Assembly (NCBI GenBank): GCA_014650475.1
Contig: BMVA01000001.1
Location: 672,886 to 736,885, forward strand
Direction of reading: 5' to 3'
From: Streptomyces albogriseolus
GTDB taxonomy: Bacteria; Actinomycetota; Actinomycetes; Streptomycetales; Streptomycetaceae
Length of the DNA stretch: 64,000 nucleotides
The translations under genes and the position numbers were made by a program. The notes below the pieces were generated by a model. The model saw only the letters and a list, made by a program, of their open reading frames with translations. It searched no databases and was not told the DNA's origin. This document shows positions 45,221 through 55,399 of this stretch, in pieces; within the stretch, counting starts at the first letter, position 1, and each line of letters begins with the position of its first letter.

Positions 45221-45844
45221 TCAAGGGGTCTCTCCAGGGGTCGGGCCCAGGCACAGGGCGGCCGTGGGACTCTGCAACAGGGTGTGGACGAACAGCAGCT
45301 CGACCCCGTCGGGGTCCTGCGCTGCGATGCGGTGCGGGGTCAGCGAGTCGAAGTGCGCGCTGTCGCCCGGGCCCAGCCGGTGCAGGGCGTCCCCGAGGCG
45401 CAGCCGCAGCCGCCCTTTGAGCACGTACAGCCACTCCTCTCCGGGGTGGACGCGCACGATGTCGCCCTGGGAGCCGTGCGGCACATGGACCCGCAGCGCC
45501 TGCATGCCGCGTCCGGCGGCTCCGGCCTGCCAGTACGTCCAGCCGCCGGCCACCGTGGGGTCCATGTCGGCGGCGCGCACCACGGCGTCCCGGTCGGCGG
45601 CCGACTCCCCGAGCAGCTCGGAGACGGTCGTACCGTAGATCCGGGCGAGGGAGAGCAGCATCGGCAGCGAGGGCTGGCGCTGTCCGGTCTCCAGCCGGGA
45701 GAGGTGGGCGGGCGACAGGCCCGCCTGCCGTGCGGCGGCCTCCAGCGTCAGGGAGGCCCGCCGGCGCAGGGCCCGCAACTGCGGAGCGACCGCGGGAAGC
45801 GCCTCGGCAGGCTCGTCCCGCGGCGCGGTCTCGGAGGAGCTCAT
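45221..45844 (-). CDS. XRE-family regulator with C-terminal cupin
   Basis: A 207-aa protein. The HTH spans about 22-80 (LTLEAAARQAGLSPAHLSRLETGQRQPSL), and a cupin barrel about 115-200 (HPGEEWLYVLKGRLRLRLGDALHRLGPGDSAHF and TPHRIAAQDPDG). Two tandem palindromes in front of it (45866-45900) look like its own operators. It lies between the hopanoid operon and the microprotein gene, all on the minus strand, so it may share or extend the control of hopanoid genes. The ligand is unknown. Confidence 0.9.
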   Translation of the reverse strand: MSSSETAPRDEPAEALPAVAPQLRALRRRASLTLEAAARQAGLSPAHLSRLETGQRQPSLPMLLSLARIYGTTVSELLGESAADRDAVVRAADMDPTVAGGWTYWQAGAAGRGMQALRVHVPHGSQGDIVRVHPGEEWLYVLKGRLRLRLGDALHRLGPGDSAHFDSLTPHRIAAQDPDGVELLFVHTLLQSPTAALCLGPTPGETP

Positions 45845-45865
45845 GCCCCCATTGAGCACCAGACC

Positions 45866-45880
45866 TTGCCCCTGGGGCAA
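45866..45880 (-). promoter_or_regulatory. palindromic operator 1, XRE-cupin promoter
   Basis: TTGCCCC-T-GGGGCAA is a perfect 7-base-arm palindrome, 21 bases upstream of the XRE-cupin ATG. It shares the outer TTGCC/GGCAA with operator 2. Confidence 0.75.
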
Positions 45881-45885
45881 TTCTC

Positions 45886-45900
45886 TTGCCTCAGAGGCAA
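45886..45900 (-). promoter_or_regulatory. palindromic operator 2, XRE-cupin promoter
   Basis: TTGCCTC-A-GAGGCAA is a second perfect palindrome centred 20 bases from operator 1, two turns of the helix, so two dimers would bind on the same face. It lies 22 bases before the stop of the hopanoid aminotransferase gene (minus strand), so the promoter fits between the two genes. Confidence 0.75.
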
Positions 45901-45922
45901 AGCCCGTCGGGGTTTCGCACGG

Positions 45923-47338
45923 TCAGCGGTTGGCGACCGCCTGCTTCACCAGGGTCCTGCCGAAGTCCCAGATGAGTCCGCCCTCGTGGGCGTCGTCCAT
46001 CACCGCGGTGAAGGCGTCCACGAACCGGTTCACGTCCCCCTCGTCGATGATCAGCGGGGGGATCAGCTTGATCACCTCCAGATGGTCCCCGGAGACCTGC
46101 GTGAGAATACGGTGCCGCTGAAGCAGCGGGACCACCACCATCTGCGCGAACAGCCCCTTGCGGGCCGCCTGGAGCATGGCCCAGCGCGAGCGCAGCTTCA
46201 GCGAGCGGGGCCGGCCGAACTCGATGCCGATCATCAGGCCCCGGCCGCGGACGTCGGCGAGCAGCTCGTAGCGGTCGGTCAGGGCGGCCAGCCGGGTGCG
46301 CAGCAGGTCCCCGACGGTGCGCACGTGCGCCACGATCTGTTCGTCCTCCATGACCGACAGCACCGCGAGGCCCGCCGCCATGGCCTGCGCGTTGGAGCCG
46401 AAGCTGGCGGAGTGCACCAGCACCCGGTCCATCGACGAGAAGACCTTCCTGAAGATCCAGTCCTTGCCGAGCGTGGCGCCCACCGGCACATACCCGCCGG
46501 ACAGCGCCTTGGCCACGCACACCAGGTCCGGCTGTACGCCCTCCTCGTGCTGGTAGGCGTAGAAGTCGCCGGTGCGGCCGAGCCCGGTCTGGACCTCGTC
46601 GGCGATCAGCAGCGCCTTGTGCCGGTGCAGCAGGTCCTGCGCGGCCCGCAGATAGCCGGGCGGGGCCTCGTGCACGCCCTTGCCCTGGATCGGCTCCACG
46701 ATCAGCGCGGCCACGTCGCCCTTGCGCAGCTCACGCTCCAGCGCGTCGAGGTCCCCGAGCGGCACGGCCGTGTCGGGCAGCAGCGGGGCGAACCCCTCCC
46801 GGAAGCCGGACTCGCCGTTGACCGACAGGGCGCCGGTGGTCAGCCCGTGGAAGGCGTGCTCGCAGTACAGCACCCTGGGCCGGCCGGTGGCGTAGCGGGC
46901 GAACTTCAGGGCGCCCTCCACGGCCTCCGTGCCGCTGTTGCCGAAGAACACCCGGTCCAGATGCGGGCTGTGGGCGAGAAGCCGCTCGGCGAGCAGGCCC
47001 GGCAGCGGCTGGCAGTCGAAGCGGGTGAGGTCGGCCAGGGACAGGTCCAGGACGTCGTGCAGCGCCTTGCGGACCACGGGGTGGTGGCGGCCGAGGCCCA
47101 TCACCCCGAACCCGGCGAGCATGTCCAGGTGGTCGTGGCCTTCGGCGTCCCAGAAGTGGGCGCCCTCGGCGCGCTCGTAGACCTTGTCGAAGCCGATGGT
47201 GTGCAGCATGCGCGGGAGCTGCGGGTTGAGGTACCGGTTGTGCAGCTCGTAGCGCTCGGCCCCGCGCTCGGCCAGCAGCGCGGCGAGGTCGAACTTCCCG
47301 GCCTGTGACGACTCCGACGCGGACTCCGCGGTGGTCAT
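45923..47338 (-). CDS. class III aminotransferase of the hopanoid operon (HpnO-like)
   Basis: A 471-aa PLP enzyme. The features are [18 protein letters not shown] (131-148), [14 protein letters not shown] (244-257) with the PLP-pairing Asp247, and the PLP Lys K277 in [14 protein letters not shown]. HpnO-type enzymes convert a bacteriohopane side-chain aldehyde to aminobacteriohopanetriol. It overlaps dxs by four bases (ATGA) and ends the operon. A role in other amine transfer cannot be excluded from the sequence alone. Confidence 0.88.
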   Translation of the reverse strand: MTTAESASESSQAGKFDLAALLAERGAERYELHNRYLNPQLPRMLHTIGFDKVYERAEGAHFWDAEGHDHLDMLAGFGVMGLGRHHPVVRKALHDVLDLSLADLTRFDCQPLPGLLAERLLAHSPHLDRVFFGNSGTEAVEGALKFARYATGRPRVLYCEHAFHGLTTGALSVNGESGFREGFAPLLPDTAVPLGDLDALERELRKGDVAALIVEPIQGKGVHEAPPGYLRAAQDLLHRHKALLIADEVQTGLGRTGDFYAYQHEEGVQPDLVCVAKALSGGYVPVGATLGKDWIFRKVFSSMDRVLVHSASFGSNAQAMAAGLAVLSVMEDEQIVAHVRTVGDLLRTRLAALTDRYELLADVRGRGLMIGIEFGRPRSLKLRSRWAMLQAARKGLFAQMVVVPLLQRHRILTQVSGDHLEVIKLIPPLIIDEGDVNRFVDAFTAVMDDAHEGGLIWDFGRTLVKQAVANR

Positions 47339-49248
47339 GCCTGGTGCTCCTGTGCGTCCGGTGACTGTTTCGCGAGTTGCTCCCCGGCGGCGAGGCTCGC
47401 ACTGATCCGCCCGGCGACGTCGACGGGCGTGAGACCGATGTCGGCGAGGACCTCGCCGCGCTTGGCGTGCGCGAGGAACTGCTCCGGGATGCCGAACCGC
47501 CGTACCGGCACGTCGACCTCGGCGTCGCCCAGCGCCAGCGCCACCGCCGAACCGACCCCGGCGGCGCGGCTGTTGTCCTCCACGACGGCCACCAGCCGGT
47601 GCCGTGCGGCCAGCGGCGGGAGAGCGGGGTCGACGGGCTTGACCCAGCGGGGGTCGACGACGGTGCAGCCGATCCCGCGCGCCTGAAGCAGGTCCGCGGC
47701 CTGGAGGCAGACGGACGCCATCACCCCGACGGCCACCAGCAGCACCTCGGGGTCGTTCGCGCGGTGCAGCACGTCCATGCCGCCGATCCGGTCCGCCGCC
47801 GGGATCGCCGGGCCGACGGACTCCTTCGGGAAGCGCAGCAGGGTGGGCGCGTCGTCCACCGCGACGGCCTCGCGGAGCTGGGCGCGCAGCTGGTCGGCGT
47901 CGCGGGGCGCGGCGATGCGCAGGCCGGGGACGGCCTGGAGCACCGACATGTCCCACATGCCGTTGTGGGAGGGGCCGTCGGTGCCGGTGACGCCGGCCCG
48001 GTCCAGTACGAAGGTGACGCCGCAGCGGTGCAGGGCCACGTCCATCAGGAGCTGGTCGAAGGCGCGGTTGAGGAAGGTGGCGTAGACGGCGACGACCGGG
48101 TGCAGTCCGCCGGTGGCGAGGCCCGCGGCGGACACGGCGGCGTGCTGCTCGGCGATGCCGACGTCCCATACCCGGTCCGGGAAGCGCTCGGCGAAGGGGC
48201 CGAGGCCGACCGGGTGGAGCATGGCGGCGGTGACGGCCACCACGTCCTCGCGTTCCTCGCCGATCCTGACGATCTCCTCGCCGAAGACGGAGGTCCAGGA
48301 CGGCCCGCCGGAGGGGGCGAGGGGAGCGCAGGTGAGCGGGTCCATCACGCCGACGGTGTGGAAGCGGTCCTCCTCATGCGCGACGGCGGGTTCGTAGCCG
48401 CGGCCCTTCTCGGTGATGCAGTGCACGAGGACGGGGCCGTGGAAGCGCTTGGCGCGGCGCAGCGCGGACTCCACGGCCCGGATGTCGTGGCCGTCGATCG
48501 GGCCGACGTACTTCAGGCCCAGGTCCTCGAAGAGGCCCTGGGGGGCGAAGGCGTCCTTGAAGCCCTTCTTCGCGCCGTGCAGCGCCTCGTAGACGGGCGG
48601 GCCGACCACGGGGGTGCGCTGGAGGACGTCCTTGCCCCAGGCCAGGACGCGTTCGTAGCCGTCGGTGGTGCGCAGGGCGGCGAGGTGGTTGGCGAGGCCG
48701 CCGATGGTGGGGGCGTAGGAGCGTTCGTTGTCGTTGACGACGACGATGAGCGGACGGTCCTTGGCGGCGGCGATGTTGTTCAGCGCCTCCCAGGCCATGC
48801 CGCCGGTGAGCGCGCCGTCGCCGACGACGGCGATCACGTGTCCCTTCTCGCCGCGCACCCGGCGGGCCTTGGCGAGCCCGTCGGCCCAGCCGAGTGCGGT
48901 GGAGGCGTGGCTGTTCTCGATGACGTCGTGCTCGGACTCCTCCCGGGAGGGGTAGCCGGAGAGGCCGCCCTTGCCGCGCAGCTTGGAGAAGTCCTGACGG
49001 CCGGTCAGCAGCTTGTGCACATAGCTCTGGTGGCCGGTGTCCCACAGGATGCGGTCGACCGGCGACTCGAAGACCCGGTGCAGGGCGATGGTCAGTTCCA
49101 CCACCCCGAGGTTGGGTCCGAGGTGGCCCCCGGTCCTGGCGACCGCGTGCACCAGGAACTCCCTGATCTCGTCGGACAGTTCACCGAGTTCCGCCTCGGT
49201 CAGCGCCTTCAGGTCACGTGGTTGCCGGATGCTCTCCAGAATCGTCAC
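47335..49248 (-). CDS. dxs: 1-deoxy-D-xylulose-5-phosphate synthase
   Basis: A 637-aa ThDP enzyme of normal DXS length, condensing pyruvate and glyceraldehyde-3-phosphate in the first MEP step. [19 protein letters not shown] (66-84), the ThDP motif [16 protein letters not shown] (143-158) and the activating Glu in [16 protein letters not shown] are present. It overlaps the aminotransferase gene and follows ispG by 28 bases. A copy in the hopanoid operon would supply extra isoprenoid precursor, so the organism probably has another dxs elsewhere. Confidence 0.97.
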   Translation of the reverse strand: MTILESIRQPRDLKALTEAELGELSDEIREFLVHAVARTGGHLGPNLGVVELTIALHRVFESPVDRILWDTGHQSYVHKLLTGRQDFSKLRGKGGLSGYPSREESEHDVIENSHASTALGWADGLAKARRVRGEKGHVIAVVGDGALTGGMAWEALNNIAAAKDRPLIVVVNDNERSYAPTIGGLANHLAALRTTDGYERVLAWGKDVLQRTPVVGPPVYEALHGAKKGFKDAFAPQGLFEDLGLKYVGPIDGHDIRAVESALRRAKRFHGPVLVHCITEKGRGYEPAVAHEEDRFHTVGVMDPLTCAPLAPSGGPSWTSVFGEEIVRIGEEREDVVAVTAAMLHPVGLGPFAERFPDRVWDVGIAEQHAAVSAAGLATGGLHPVVAVYATFLNRAFDQLLMDVALHRCGVTFVLDRAGVTGTDGPSHNGMWDMSVLQAVPGLRIAAPRDADQLRAQLREAVAVDDAPTLLRFPKESVGPAIPAADRIGGMDVLHRANDPEVLLVAVGVMASVCLQAADLLQARGIGCTVVDPRWVKPVDPALPPLAARHRLVAVVEDNSRAAGVGSAVALALGDAEVDVPVRRFGIPEQFLAHAKRGEVLADIGLTPVDVAGRISASLAAGEQLAKQSPDAQEHQA

Positions 49249-49276
49249 GCTCGGGCCCCCTTCGGTTCCGTGCTGC

Positions 49277-50431
49277 TCAGCTCACGGTGACGGCCGGCTC
49301 CCCCGACGCGGTACCGTCCTTCTCCATCTGCTCGGCGATCTTCATCGCCTCCTCGATCAGGGTCTCGACGATCTTCGACTCCGGCACCGTCTTGATGACC
49401 TCGCCCTTCACGAAGATCTGCCCCTTGCCGTTGCCGGAGGCCACACCCAGATCGGCCTCACGCGCCTCGCCCGGACCGTTCACCACACAGCCCATCACCG
49501 CGACCCGCAGCGGCACCTCCATACCCGTCAGCCCCGCGGTGACCTCCTCCGCCAGCTTGTACACATCCACCTGCGCACGCCCGCACGACGGGCACGACAC
49601 GATCTCCAGACCCCGCTGACGCAGGTTCAGCGACTCCAGGATCTGGATACCGACCTTGATCTCCTCCACCGGCGGCGCGGACAACGAGACCCGGATGGTG
49701 TCCCCGATGCCCTGGGAGAGCAGCGCGCCGAAGGCGACCGCGGACTTGATCGTGCCCTGGAACGCCGGACCCGCCTCGGTGACACCCAGGTGGAGCGGGT
49801 AGTCGCACTGCTCGGCGAGCTGACGATAGGCCTCGACCATGACGACCGGGTCGTTGTGCTTCACCGAGATCTTGATGTCGCGGAAGTCGTGCTCCTCGAA
49901 CAGCGACGCCTCCCACAGCGCCGACTCCACCAGCGCCTCCGGAGTGGCCTTGCCGTACTTCTGCAGCAGCCGCCGGTCCAGCGAGCCCGCGTTCACCCCG
50001 ATACGGATCGGGGTGCCGTGATCCTTCGCCGCCTTGGCGATCTCCTTGACCTGGTCGTCGAACTTCTTGATGTTGCCCGGGTTCACCCGCACCGCCGCGC
50101 AGCCCGCCTCGATCGCGGCGAACACGTACTTGGGCTGGAAGTGGATGTCGGCGATCACCGGGATCTGCGACTTCCGCGCGATCACCGCCAGCGCGTCCGC
50201 GTCGTCCTGAGTCGGGCAGGCCACCCGCACGATCTGGCAGCCCGACGCGGTCAGCTCCGCGATCTGCTGCAGCGTCGCCCCGATGTCCGACGTCCGCGTG
50301 GTCGTCATCGACTGCACCGACACCGGGGCGTTCCCGCCCACCGCCACGGATCCGACCTGGATCTGCCGGCTCTTCCGGCGCACCGCGAGCGTGGCCGGGA
50401 CCTCGGGGAGGCCCAGGGAGACTGCGGTCAT
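49277..50431 (-). CDS. ispG: 4-hydroxy-3-methylbut-2-enyl-diphosphate synthase
   Basis: A 384-aa iron-sulfur enzyme of the MEP pathway. [12 protein letters not shown] is at about 38-49; the 4Fe-4S ligands are C280 and C283 (SCPSCGR), C315 ([10 protein letters not shown]) and E322. ATG 50431 was chosen because AGGGAG lies 8 bases upstream, itself inside the end of hpnH. The 5-base gap to hpnH indicates tight coupling. Confidence 0.97.
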   Translation of the reverse strand: MTAVSLGLPEVPATLAVRRKSRQIQVGSVAVGGNAPVSVQSMTTTRTSDIGATLQQIAELTASGCQIVRVACPTQDDADALAVIARKSQIPVIADIHFQPKYVFAAIEAGCAAVRVNPGNIKKFDDQVKEIAKAAKDHGTPIRIGVNAGSLDRRLLQKYGKATPEALVESALWEASLFEEHDFRDIKISVKHNDPVVMVEAYRQLAEQCDYPLHLGVTEAGPAFQGTIKSAVAFGALLSQGIGDTIRVSLSAPPVEEIKVGIQILESLNLRQRGLEIVSCPSCGRAQVDVYKLAEEVTAGLTGMEVPLRVAVMGCVVNGPGEAREADLGVASGNGKGQIFVKGEVIKTVPESKIVETLIEEAMKIAEQMEKDGTASGEPAVTVS

Positions 50432-50436
50432 CTGTG

Positions 50437-51459
50437 TCACTCCCTGTTCGACGAGACGGTCTCGCGCATGGCGCGCAGGGACTCCTTCAGGGAGCCCATG
50501 GTGGCGAGGACGGCGGTGGGCTCGTAGCCGCAGTGGGCCATGCAGTTGGCGCAGCGCGGGTCCTTGCCGCGGCCGTACTGGTCCCAGTCGGTGTCCTCGA
50601 TGAGCTCCCGGTAGGTCGGCACGTACCCGTCGCTCATCAGGTAGCAGGGGCGCTGCCAGCCGAACAGGGAGTAGTTGGGGATCGCCCAGGCGGTGCAGGG
50701 GAAGTCCACCTTGCCCTCGAGGAAGTCGAGGAACAGCGGCGAGTGGTTCAGCCGCCAGCGGCGCCGGTTGCCGCCCGCGAAGGCCTTCTTGAACAGCTCC
50801 CGGGTCTGCTCCACACCCAGGAAGTGCTCCTGGTCGGGCGCCTTCTCGTAGGCGTAGGCGGGCGAGATCATCATCTCGTCGACCTTGAGGTCGTCGTTGA
50901 GGTAGTTGAGCACCTCGACGACGGTCTGCGGGGTGTCGGTGTTGAAGAACGTCGAGTTGGTGGTGACCCGGAAGCCGCGCCGCTTGGCCTCCTTGATGGC
51001 CGCCACGGCCTCGTCGAACACGCCCTCCTTGGCGACGGACTCGTCGTGCCGCTCCCGCAGCCCGTCGATGTGCACCGCGAACGCGAAATAGGGCGACGGG
51101 GTGAACTTGTCCATCTTCTTGCGCAGCAGCATGGCGTTGGTGCACAGGAAGACGTACTTGCGGCGGGCCACCAGCTGACGCGCGATCTCGTCGATCTGCG
51201 GGTGCATCAGGGGCTCGCCGCCGGCGATCGACACCATCGGCGCCCCGGACTCCAGGACGGCGCCGACCGCCTGCGCGACGGGCATGCGCTGCTTGAGCAC
51301 ACCGGCCGGGTGCTGGATCTTGCCGCATCCCTCGCACTTGAGGTTGCAGGCGAAGAGCGGTTCCAGTTCGACGATGAGCGGGAACTTGTCCCGCCTGCGG
51401 AGCTTCTGTTCGGCCAAGTATGTAGCGACCTTGATGGACTGACGCAGCGGCATGGCCAT
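50437..51459 (-). CDS. hpnH: adenosyl-hopene transferase HpnH (radical SAM)
   Basis: A 340-aa radical-SAM protein. The cluster motif CNLKCEGC (C38, C42, C45) is of the CX3CX2C type, with GGEPLMHP after it and extra C-terminal Cys residues ([12 protein letters not shown]). HpnH joins the 5'-deoxyadenosyl radical to diploptene to make adenosylhopane. ATG 51459 is chosen because AGGAGGTGAG is ideally placed upstream; the next-upstream ATG 51498 adds 13 residues without a ribosome site. Confidence 0.95.
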   Translation of the reverse strand: MAMPLRQSIKVATYLAEQKLRRRDKFPLIVELEPLFACNLKCEGCGKIQHPAGVLKQRMPVAQAVGAVLESGAPMVSIAGGEPLMHPQIDEIARQLVARRKYVFLCTNAMLLRKKMDKFTPSPYFAFAVHIDGLRERHDESVAKEGVFDEAVAAIKEAKRRGFRVTTNSTFFNTDTPQTVVEVLNYLNDDLKVDEMMISPAYAYEKAPDQEHFLGVEQTRELFKKAFAGGNRRRWRLNHSPLFLDFLEGKVDFPCTAWAIPNYSLFGWQRPCYLMSDGYVPTYRELIEDTDWDQYGRGKDPRCANCMAHCGYEPTAVLATMGSLKESLRAMRETVSSNRE

Positions 51460-51464
51460 CTGGC

Positions 51465-52106
51465 TCACCTCCTGGGGAGCAGCAAGGAACGGTGCCATTC
51501 ATAGAAAGCCGGGAGTACGGAACGAAGGACACGGAAAGCCGATATTCCACCGCGGACCGTGCCGATGCGGACGAGTTCGTGTTCAGGAGCGTCCACGACC
51601 ACCCGGACGGCCGCAACCGGGCGCTCGGCCACCCGGACGGCGCTCAGGAGCGTGGCCGCCGACTCCATGTCCACCGCGATCGCGCCGGTCGCGAGCAGGT
51701 CGGAGCGTTCGTGGCCGCGGACCACATGGTCGGAGCCGGTGAGCGGGCCGGTGTGCACGGTGCGTCCGGGCACCGCGCGCACCAGCTCCTTCACCAGCAG
51801 TTCGGTGCCGACGCACGGCACGCTGCCGCGCGGGTCCCGGGTCTCCTCGGCGACGACCAGGTCGCCGGGGTGCATACCGGGGGCGAGGCCCGCGCAGAAG
51901 CCGGTGGCGAGGACGGCGGCACCGTGCAGCGCCGGGTCGGCGAGCACCCGGGTGACGGACCGCTCGGCCGCCGCCGGTCCCATGCCGGTGCGCAGCACGG
52001 TGACCGGCCCGCCCGGGGTGGCGCGCTCCCGCCTGCGCAGCGCGAACTGTTCGATGCCGAGCGCGCAGGCGATCAGCAGCGGGGCGGGGGCGGGCCGGCC
52101 GCTCAT
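51465..52106 (-). CDS. hpnG: adenosylhopane nucleosidase HpnG
   Basis: A 213-aa nucleoside phosphorylase-fold protein: [17 protein letters not shown] at the start, [37 protein letters not shown], and [17 protein letters not shown] with the ribose-binding Glu in DMES. HpnG removes adenine from adenosylhopane. Its ATG overlaps the TGA of shc (TGATG) and its stop is 5 bases before hpnH. Confidence 0.93.
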   Translation of the reverse strand: MSGRPAPAPLLIACALGIEQFALRRRERATPGGPVTVLRTGMGPAAAERSVTRVLADPALHGAAVLATGFCAGLAPGMHPGDLVVAEETRDPRGSVPCVGTELLVKELVRAVPGRTVHTGPLTGSDHVVRGHERSDLLATGAIAVDMESAATLLSAVRVAERPVAAVRVVVDAPEHELVRIGTVRGGISAFRVLRSVLPAFYEWHRSLLLPRR

Positions 52107-54145
52107 CAGCTGCCTTTCGCCTCGGCGAGCGCCTGCCCTGAGCCGGCCGTCGCCTCGGCCGGTTTCGCGGCGAACGGCTCTCCGTGGACGTACCGGCCGA
52201 GCGCGGTGAGCGGGAACACCTGCCGGTAGAGGTGGTAGTTGATGGAGAAGTCCCAGGGGAAGCCGGTGCCGGTGAAGTACGGCTCGTCCCAGGAGCCGTC
52301 CTCCCGCTGGGTGTCCGCCAGCCAGGCGACGCCGCGTTCGACGGCGGCGGAGTCCCGCTCCCCCGCCGCGAGCAGTGCCATCAGCGCCCAGGCGGTCTGC
52401 GAGGCGGTGGAGGCGCCCCGGCCGCTCCACTCCTTGGCGTAGCGGTAGGAGCGCAGGTCCTCGCCCCAGCCGCCGTCCTCGTTCTGCACCTTCTCCAGCC
52501 AGGCCACGGCCCGCCGGATCGCCGGGTGGGACGTGGGGATGCCGGCCGCGGTCAGGGCGGGCACCACGGACCCGGTGCCGTAGATGTAGTTGACGCCCCA
52601 GCGGCCGAACCAGGAGCCGTCCGGCTCCTGTTCGGCGAGCAGCCACTCCACCCCGCGCCGGGTGCGCGGGTCCTGGGCGAGCCCCTCGACGGCGAGCATC
52701 TCCACGACGTGCGCGGTGACGTCGGCGGACGGCGGATCGATGACCTCGCCGAAGTCGCAGAACGGCAGCCGGTTGGGGAACGGGCTGGTGTTGTCGACGT
52801 CGAAGGCGCCCCAGGCGCCGTTCCTCGACTGCATGCCGAGGTTCCAGCGCACGCCGCGCCCGATGGCGTTGTCCAGCCGCTCCGGGTCGTGGTGTCTGAC
52901 CCGGCGCAGGGCGAGAACCACCTCGGCGGTGTCGTCGATGTCGGGGTAGTTGTCGTTGTGGAACTCGAACGCCCAGCCGCCCGGCGGGAGATGGGGCCGG
53001 CGCACGGACCAGTCACCGGGCCGCACCACCTGCTCGCCGAGCATCCAGTCGGCGGCCTTGACCAGTTGCGGGTGGTCGGCGGGCACGCCCGCGTCGGCCA
53101 GCGCGATCGTGGCCAGGCAGGTGTCCCACACCGGGGACTGGCAGGCCTCGATCATCCGGGCGCCGTCCTCGCGCCACACGGCGAACCGGTCCAGGGACTC
53201 CAGACCGGCGCGCATCACCGGGTGCTTGAGGTCGTAGCCGAGCAGGTGCAGGGCGATGACCGAGTACACGGCGGGGGGCTGGATGCCGCCCCAGCAGCCG
53301 TCGTTCTCCTGCCGTTCGATGATCCAGCGCGCGGCGGCGTTCATCGCGGCCCGGCGCAGCCGGCGCGGGACGGCCCGGCGCAGCGCGTGCAGGCCCTTGT
53401 CCAGCCGCTGGAAGGCGCCGTCCCAGGTGTGCGCCGGGGCGAGCGGCCGGGGAGGGTTGGGGTCCGACGGGTCGGTGTGCAGCTCGTCCAGCGGGAACGG
53501 GGCGGGCCGCACCGGCCGCTTGGCGGAGACGACGGTGAGCGGCACGATGGTCTGCCGCGCCCAGCAGCCGAAGTCGTAGATGTTGAGCGGCATCCAGGTG
53601 GGGAACCAGATCAGCTCGGGCGGCAGTTCGGGCAGGTCCTCCCACTTCCACCAGCCGAACAGGGCCAGCCAGATGCGGGTGAAGACCCGGGACGCGGCGA
53701 TGCCGCCCTGTTCACGGATCCAGGCCGAGGCCTTCGCCATGTGCTCGGCGTCGGGGGCGTCGCCGGCCAGCCGCAGCGCGACGTACGCCTCGATGGTGGT
53801 GGAGAGTTCGCCCGGGCCGCCGTGGAAGGTGGCCCAGGTGCCGTCCTCGCGCTGCTCCCCGCGGATGAACAGGGCGGCGGCGCGGGTGACGTCCTCGTCG
53901 CGGATGCCGAGGAACTGACGCAGCAGCAGGTCCTCGGCGTCCATGGTGACGTTGGTCTCGAGGTCGCCCTTCCACCAGCCCTCGTCGTGCTGACGGGACA
54001 GCAGGAAGTCGGTGGCGCGCCGTACGGCGTGGGCGGCGATGTCGGGTACCCCGGCCGCCTCGGGGCTGTCGGTGTCGTGTTCGCTGGCCGCGGTGAGCCG
54101 GGACGGCGAGGCCGCCCCGGTGCTTCCGTCGGTCGTCGCTGTCAT
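52106..54145 (-). CDS. shc: squalene-hopene cyclase
   Basis: A 679-aa class II triterpene cyclase of normal length. The catalytic DxDD motif is D402-I-D404-D405 in YPDIDDTAEV. QW repeats of the QxxDGSWFGRWG and QNEDGGWGEDL kind are spread through both barrels. It folds squalene to hopene and diplopterol in the membrane. ATG 54145 is used; the gene ends with a TGATG overlap with hpnG. There is a 117-base gap after the polyprenyl synthase gene, the largest in the operon. Confidence 0.97.
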   Translation of the reverse strand: MTATTDGSTGAASPSRLTAASEHDTDSPEAAGVPDIAAHAVRRATDFLLSRQHDEGWWKGDLETNVTMDAEDLLLRQFLGIRDEDVTRAAALFIRGEQREDGTWATFHGGPGELSTTIEAYVALRLAGDAPDAEHMAKASAWIREQGGIAASRVFTRIWLALFGWWKWEDLPELPPELIWFPTWMPLNIYDFGCWARQTIVPLTVVSAKRPVRPAPFPLDELHTDPSDPNPPRPLAPAHTWDGAFQRLDKGLHALRRAVPRRLRRAAMNAAARWIIERQENDGCWGGIQPPAVYSVIALHLLGYDLKHPVMRAGLESLDRFAVWREDGARMIEACQSPVWDTCLATIALADAGVPADHPQLVKAADWMLGEQVVRPGDWSVRRPHLPPGGWAFEFHNDNYPDIDDTAEVVLALRRVRHHDPERLDNAIGRGVRWNLGMQSRNGAWGAFDVDNTSPFPNRLPFCDFGEVIDPPSADVTAHVVEMLAVEGLAQDPRTRRGVEWLLAEQEPDGSWFGRWGVNYIYGTGSVVPALTAAGIPTSHPAIRRAVAWLEKVQNEDGGWGEDLRSYRYAKEWSGRGASTASQTAWALMALLAAGERDSAAVERGVAWLADTQREDGSWDEPYFTGTGFPWDFSINYHLYRQVFPLTALGRYVHGEPFAAKPAEATAGSGQALAEAKGS

Positions 54146-54262
54146 GGCTTCCCCTTCGTGCAGTCCTGCAAGTGGTGCGTCTGCTGTGGGTCCGCCGTCG
54201 GCCGGTGGGTACTCCCGTACCACCGGCCGGCGACTACGCGAGGGCTATTCGACCGATAGTGA

Positions 54263-55399
54263 TCATCTCTTTCGTACGACGACGAAGTCCGCGAGCGCCG
54301 TGAACTGGTCCCGCACCCGGTCGGGCATGTCCACGAGGTCGAGGGCCTCGATGGCGATGGTGTGCTGACGTCGTGCCTCCTCGGCGGTCCACTCACGGCC
54401 GCCGGCCTCTTCGATGAGGGCGGCACGGGCCGCGAACTCCTCCTCGGAGAAGTTCGCGAAGTCGCTGCTCTTGGCGTCGGCGGCGAGGATCTCGCCGAGC
54501 CGGGTGGCGGCCGGGCCGTCCGCGGCGAGCGCGGCCACGACCGGGAGGGACTTCTTGCGCTGGCGCAGGTCGCTCCAGGTCTGCTTGCCGGTGGACTCCG
54601 GGTCGCCCCAGATGCCGAGCAGGTCGTCGACCGCCTGGAAGGCCAGGCCCAGGTGGTGGCCGTAGCGCTCCAGGGCGTCGGCGGTGCGCTCGTCCGCGCC
54701 GCCGAGGACCGCGCCGATGGAGCTGGCGCAGGCGAGCAGGGCGCCGGTCTTGTTGCCCTCCATCTCCAGGCACTCCTCGACGCTGACCCGGTCGCGGTGC
54801 TCGTAGGAGATGTCCTGGGCCTGCCCGTCGATGAGCGCGCGGCTGGCCCGGGTGAGGCGGCGCGTGGCGCGGCCGGCCTCGACGGTGCCGAGTTCCAGCA
54901 GCACCTCGTTGGCCAGGGCGAAGAGGGCGTCGCCGACCAGGATGGCCTGGGCGGGGCCGTGCACCTTCCAGACGGTGTCGCGGTGCCGGCGCTGCTCGTC
55001 GCCGTCCATCAGGTCGTCGTGCAGCAGCGAGAAGTTGTGGACCAGCTCGACGGCGACCGCGCCGGGCACGCCGGTCTCCGGGGCGGCGCCGGTGACCTCG
55101 GCGGACAGCACGGCGAGGGCGGGGCGCACGGCCTTGCCGCCGTCGCCGTCCGCGGGCCGCCCCTGGGCGTCGATCCAGCCGAAGTGGTAGGCGGCGACCG
55201 TGTCCATGGGAGGCGCCAGGCGGTCGACGGCCGCCCGCAGTACCGGCGTGGCCAGGGTCCGGCCGCGCTCCAGGAGCGCGGACACGTCCACCGCGGTCCT
55301 TCGAGCGGCCTGCGAGGCCGGGGGCACAGTGGGCACAGTCTCTCCTCTTGTTGCGGTACCGGGGGTGCGGGGACCTGCCGCGCCGCTTCGCTGCAGCAT
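54263..55399 (-). CDS. polyprenyl (farnesyl/geranylgeranyl-type) diphosphate synthase
   Basis: A 378-aa prenyltransferase. The first Asp-rich motif is HDDLMDGD (128-132 carry DDLMD), and the second is DDLLGIWGD (258-266). GGKAVRPALAVL at about 88-99 binds diphosphate. In a hopanoid operon the expected product is farnesyl diphosphate, the substrate of HpnD, but the chain length cannot be set from the motifs with certainty. ATG 55399 overlaps the hpnE stop (TGATG); the first 30 residues are of low complexity and a later GTG at 55336 is possible. Confidence 0.92.
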   Translation of the reverse strand: MLQRSGAAGPRTPGTATRGETVPTVPPASQAARRTAVDVSALLERGRTLATPVLRAAVDRLAPPMDTVAAYHFGWIDAQGRPADGDGGKAVRPALAVLSAEVTGAAPETGVPGAVAVELVHNFSLLHDDLMDGDEQRRHRDTVWKVHGPAQAILVGDALFALANEVLLELGTVEAGRATRRLTRASRALIDGQAQDISYEHRDRVSVEECLEMEGNKTGALLACASSIGAVLGGADERTADALERYGHHLGLAFQAVDDLLGIWGDPESTGKQTWSDLRQRKKSLPVVAALAADGPAATRLGEILAADAKSSDFANFSEEEFAARAALIEEAGGREWTAEEARRQHTIAIEALDLVDMPDRVRDQFTALADFVVVRKR

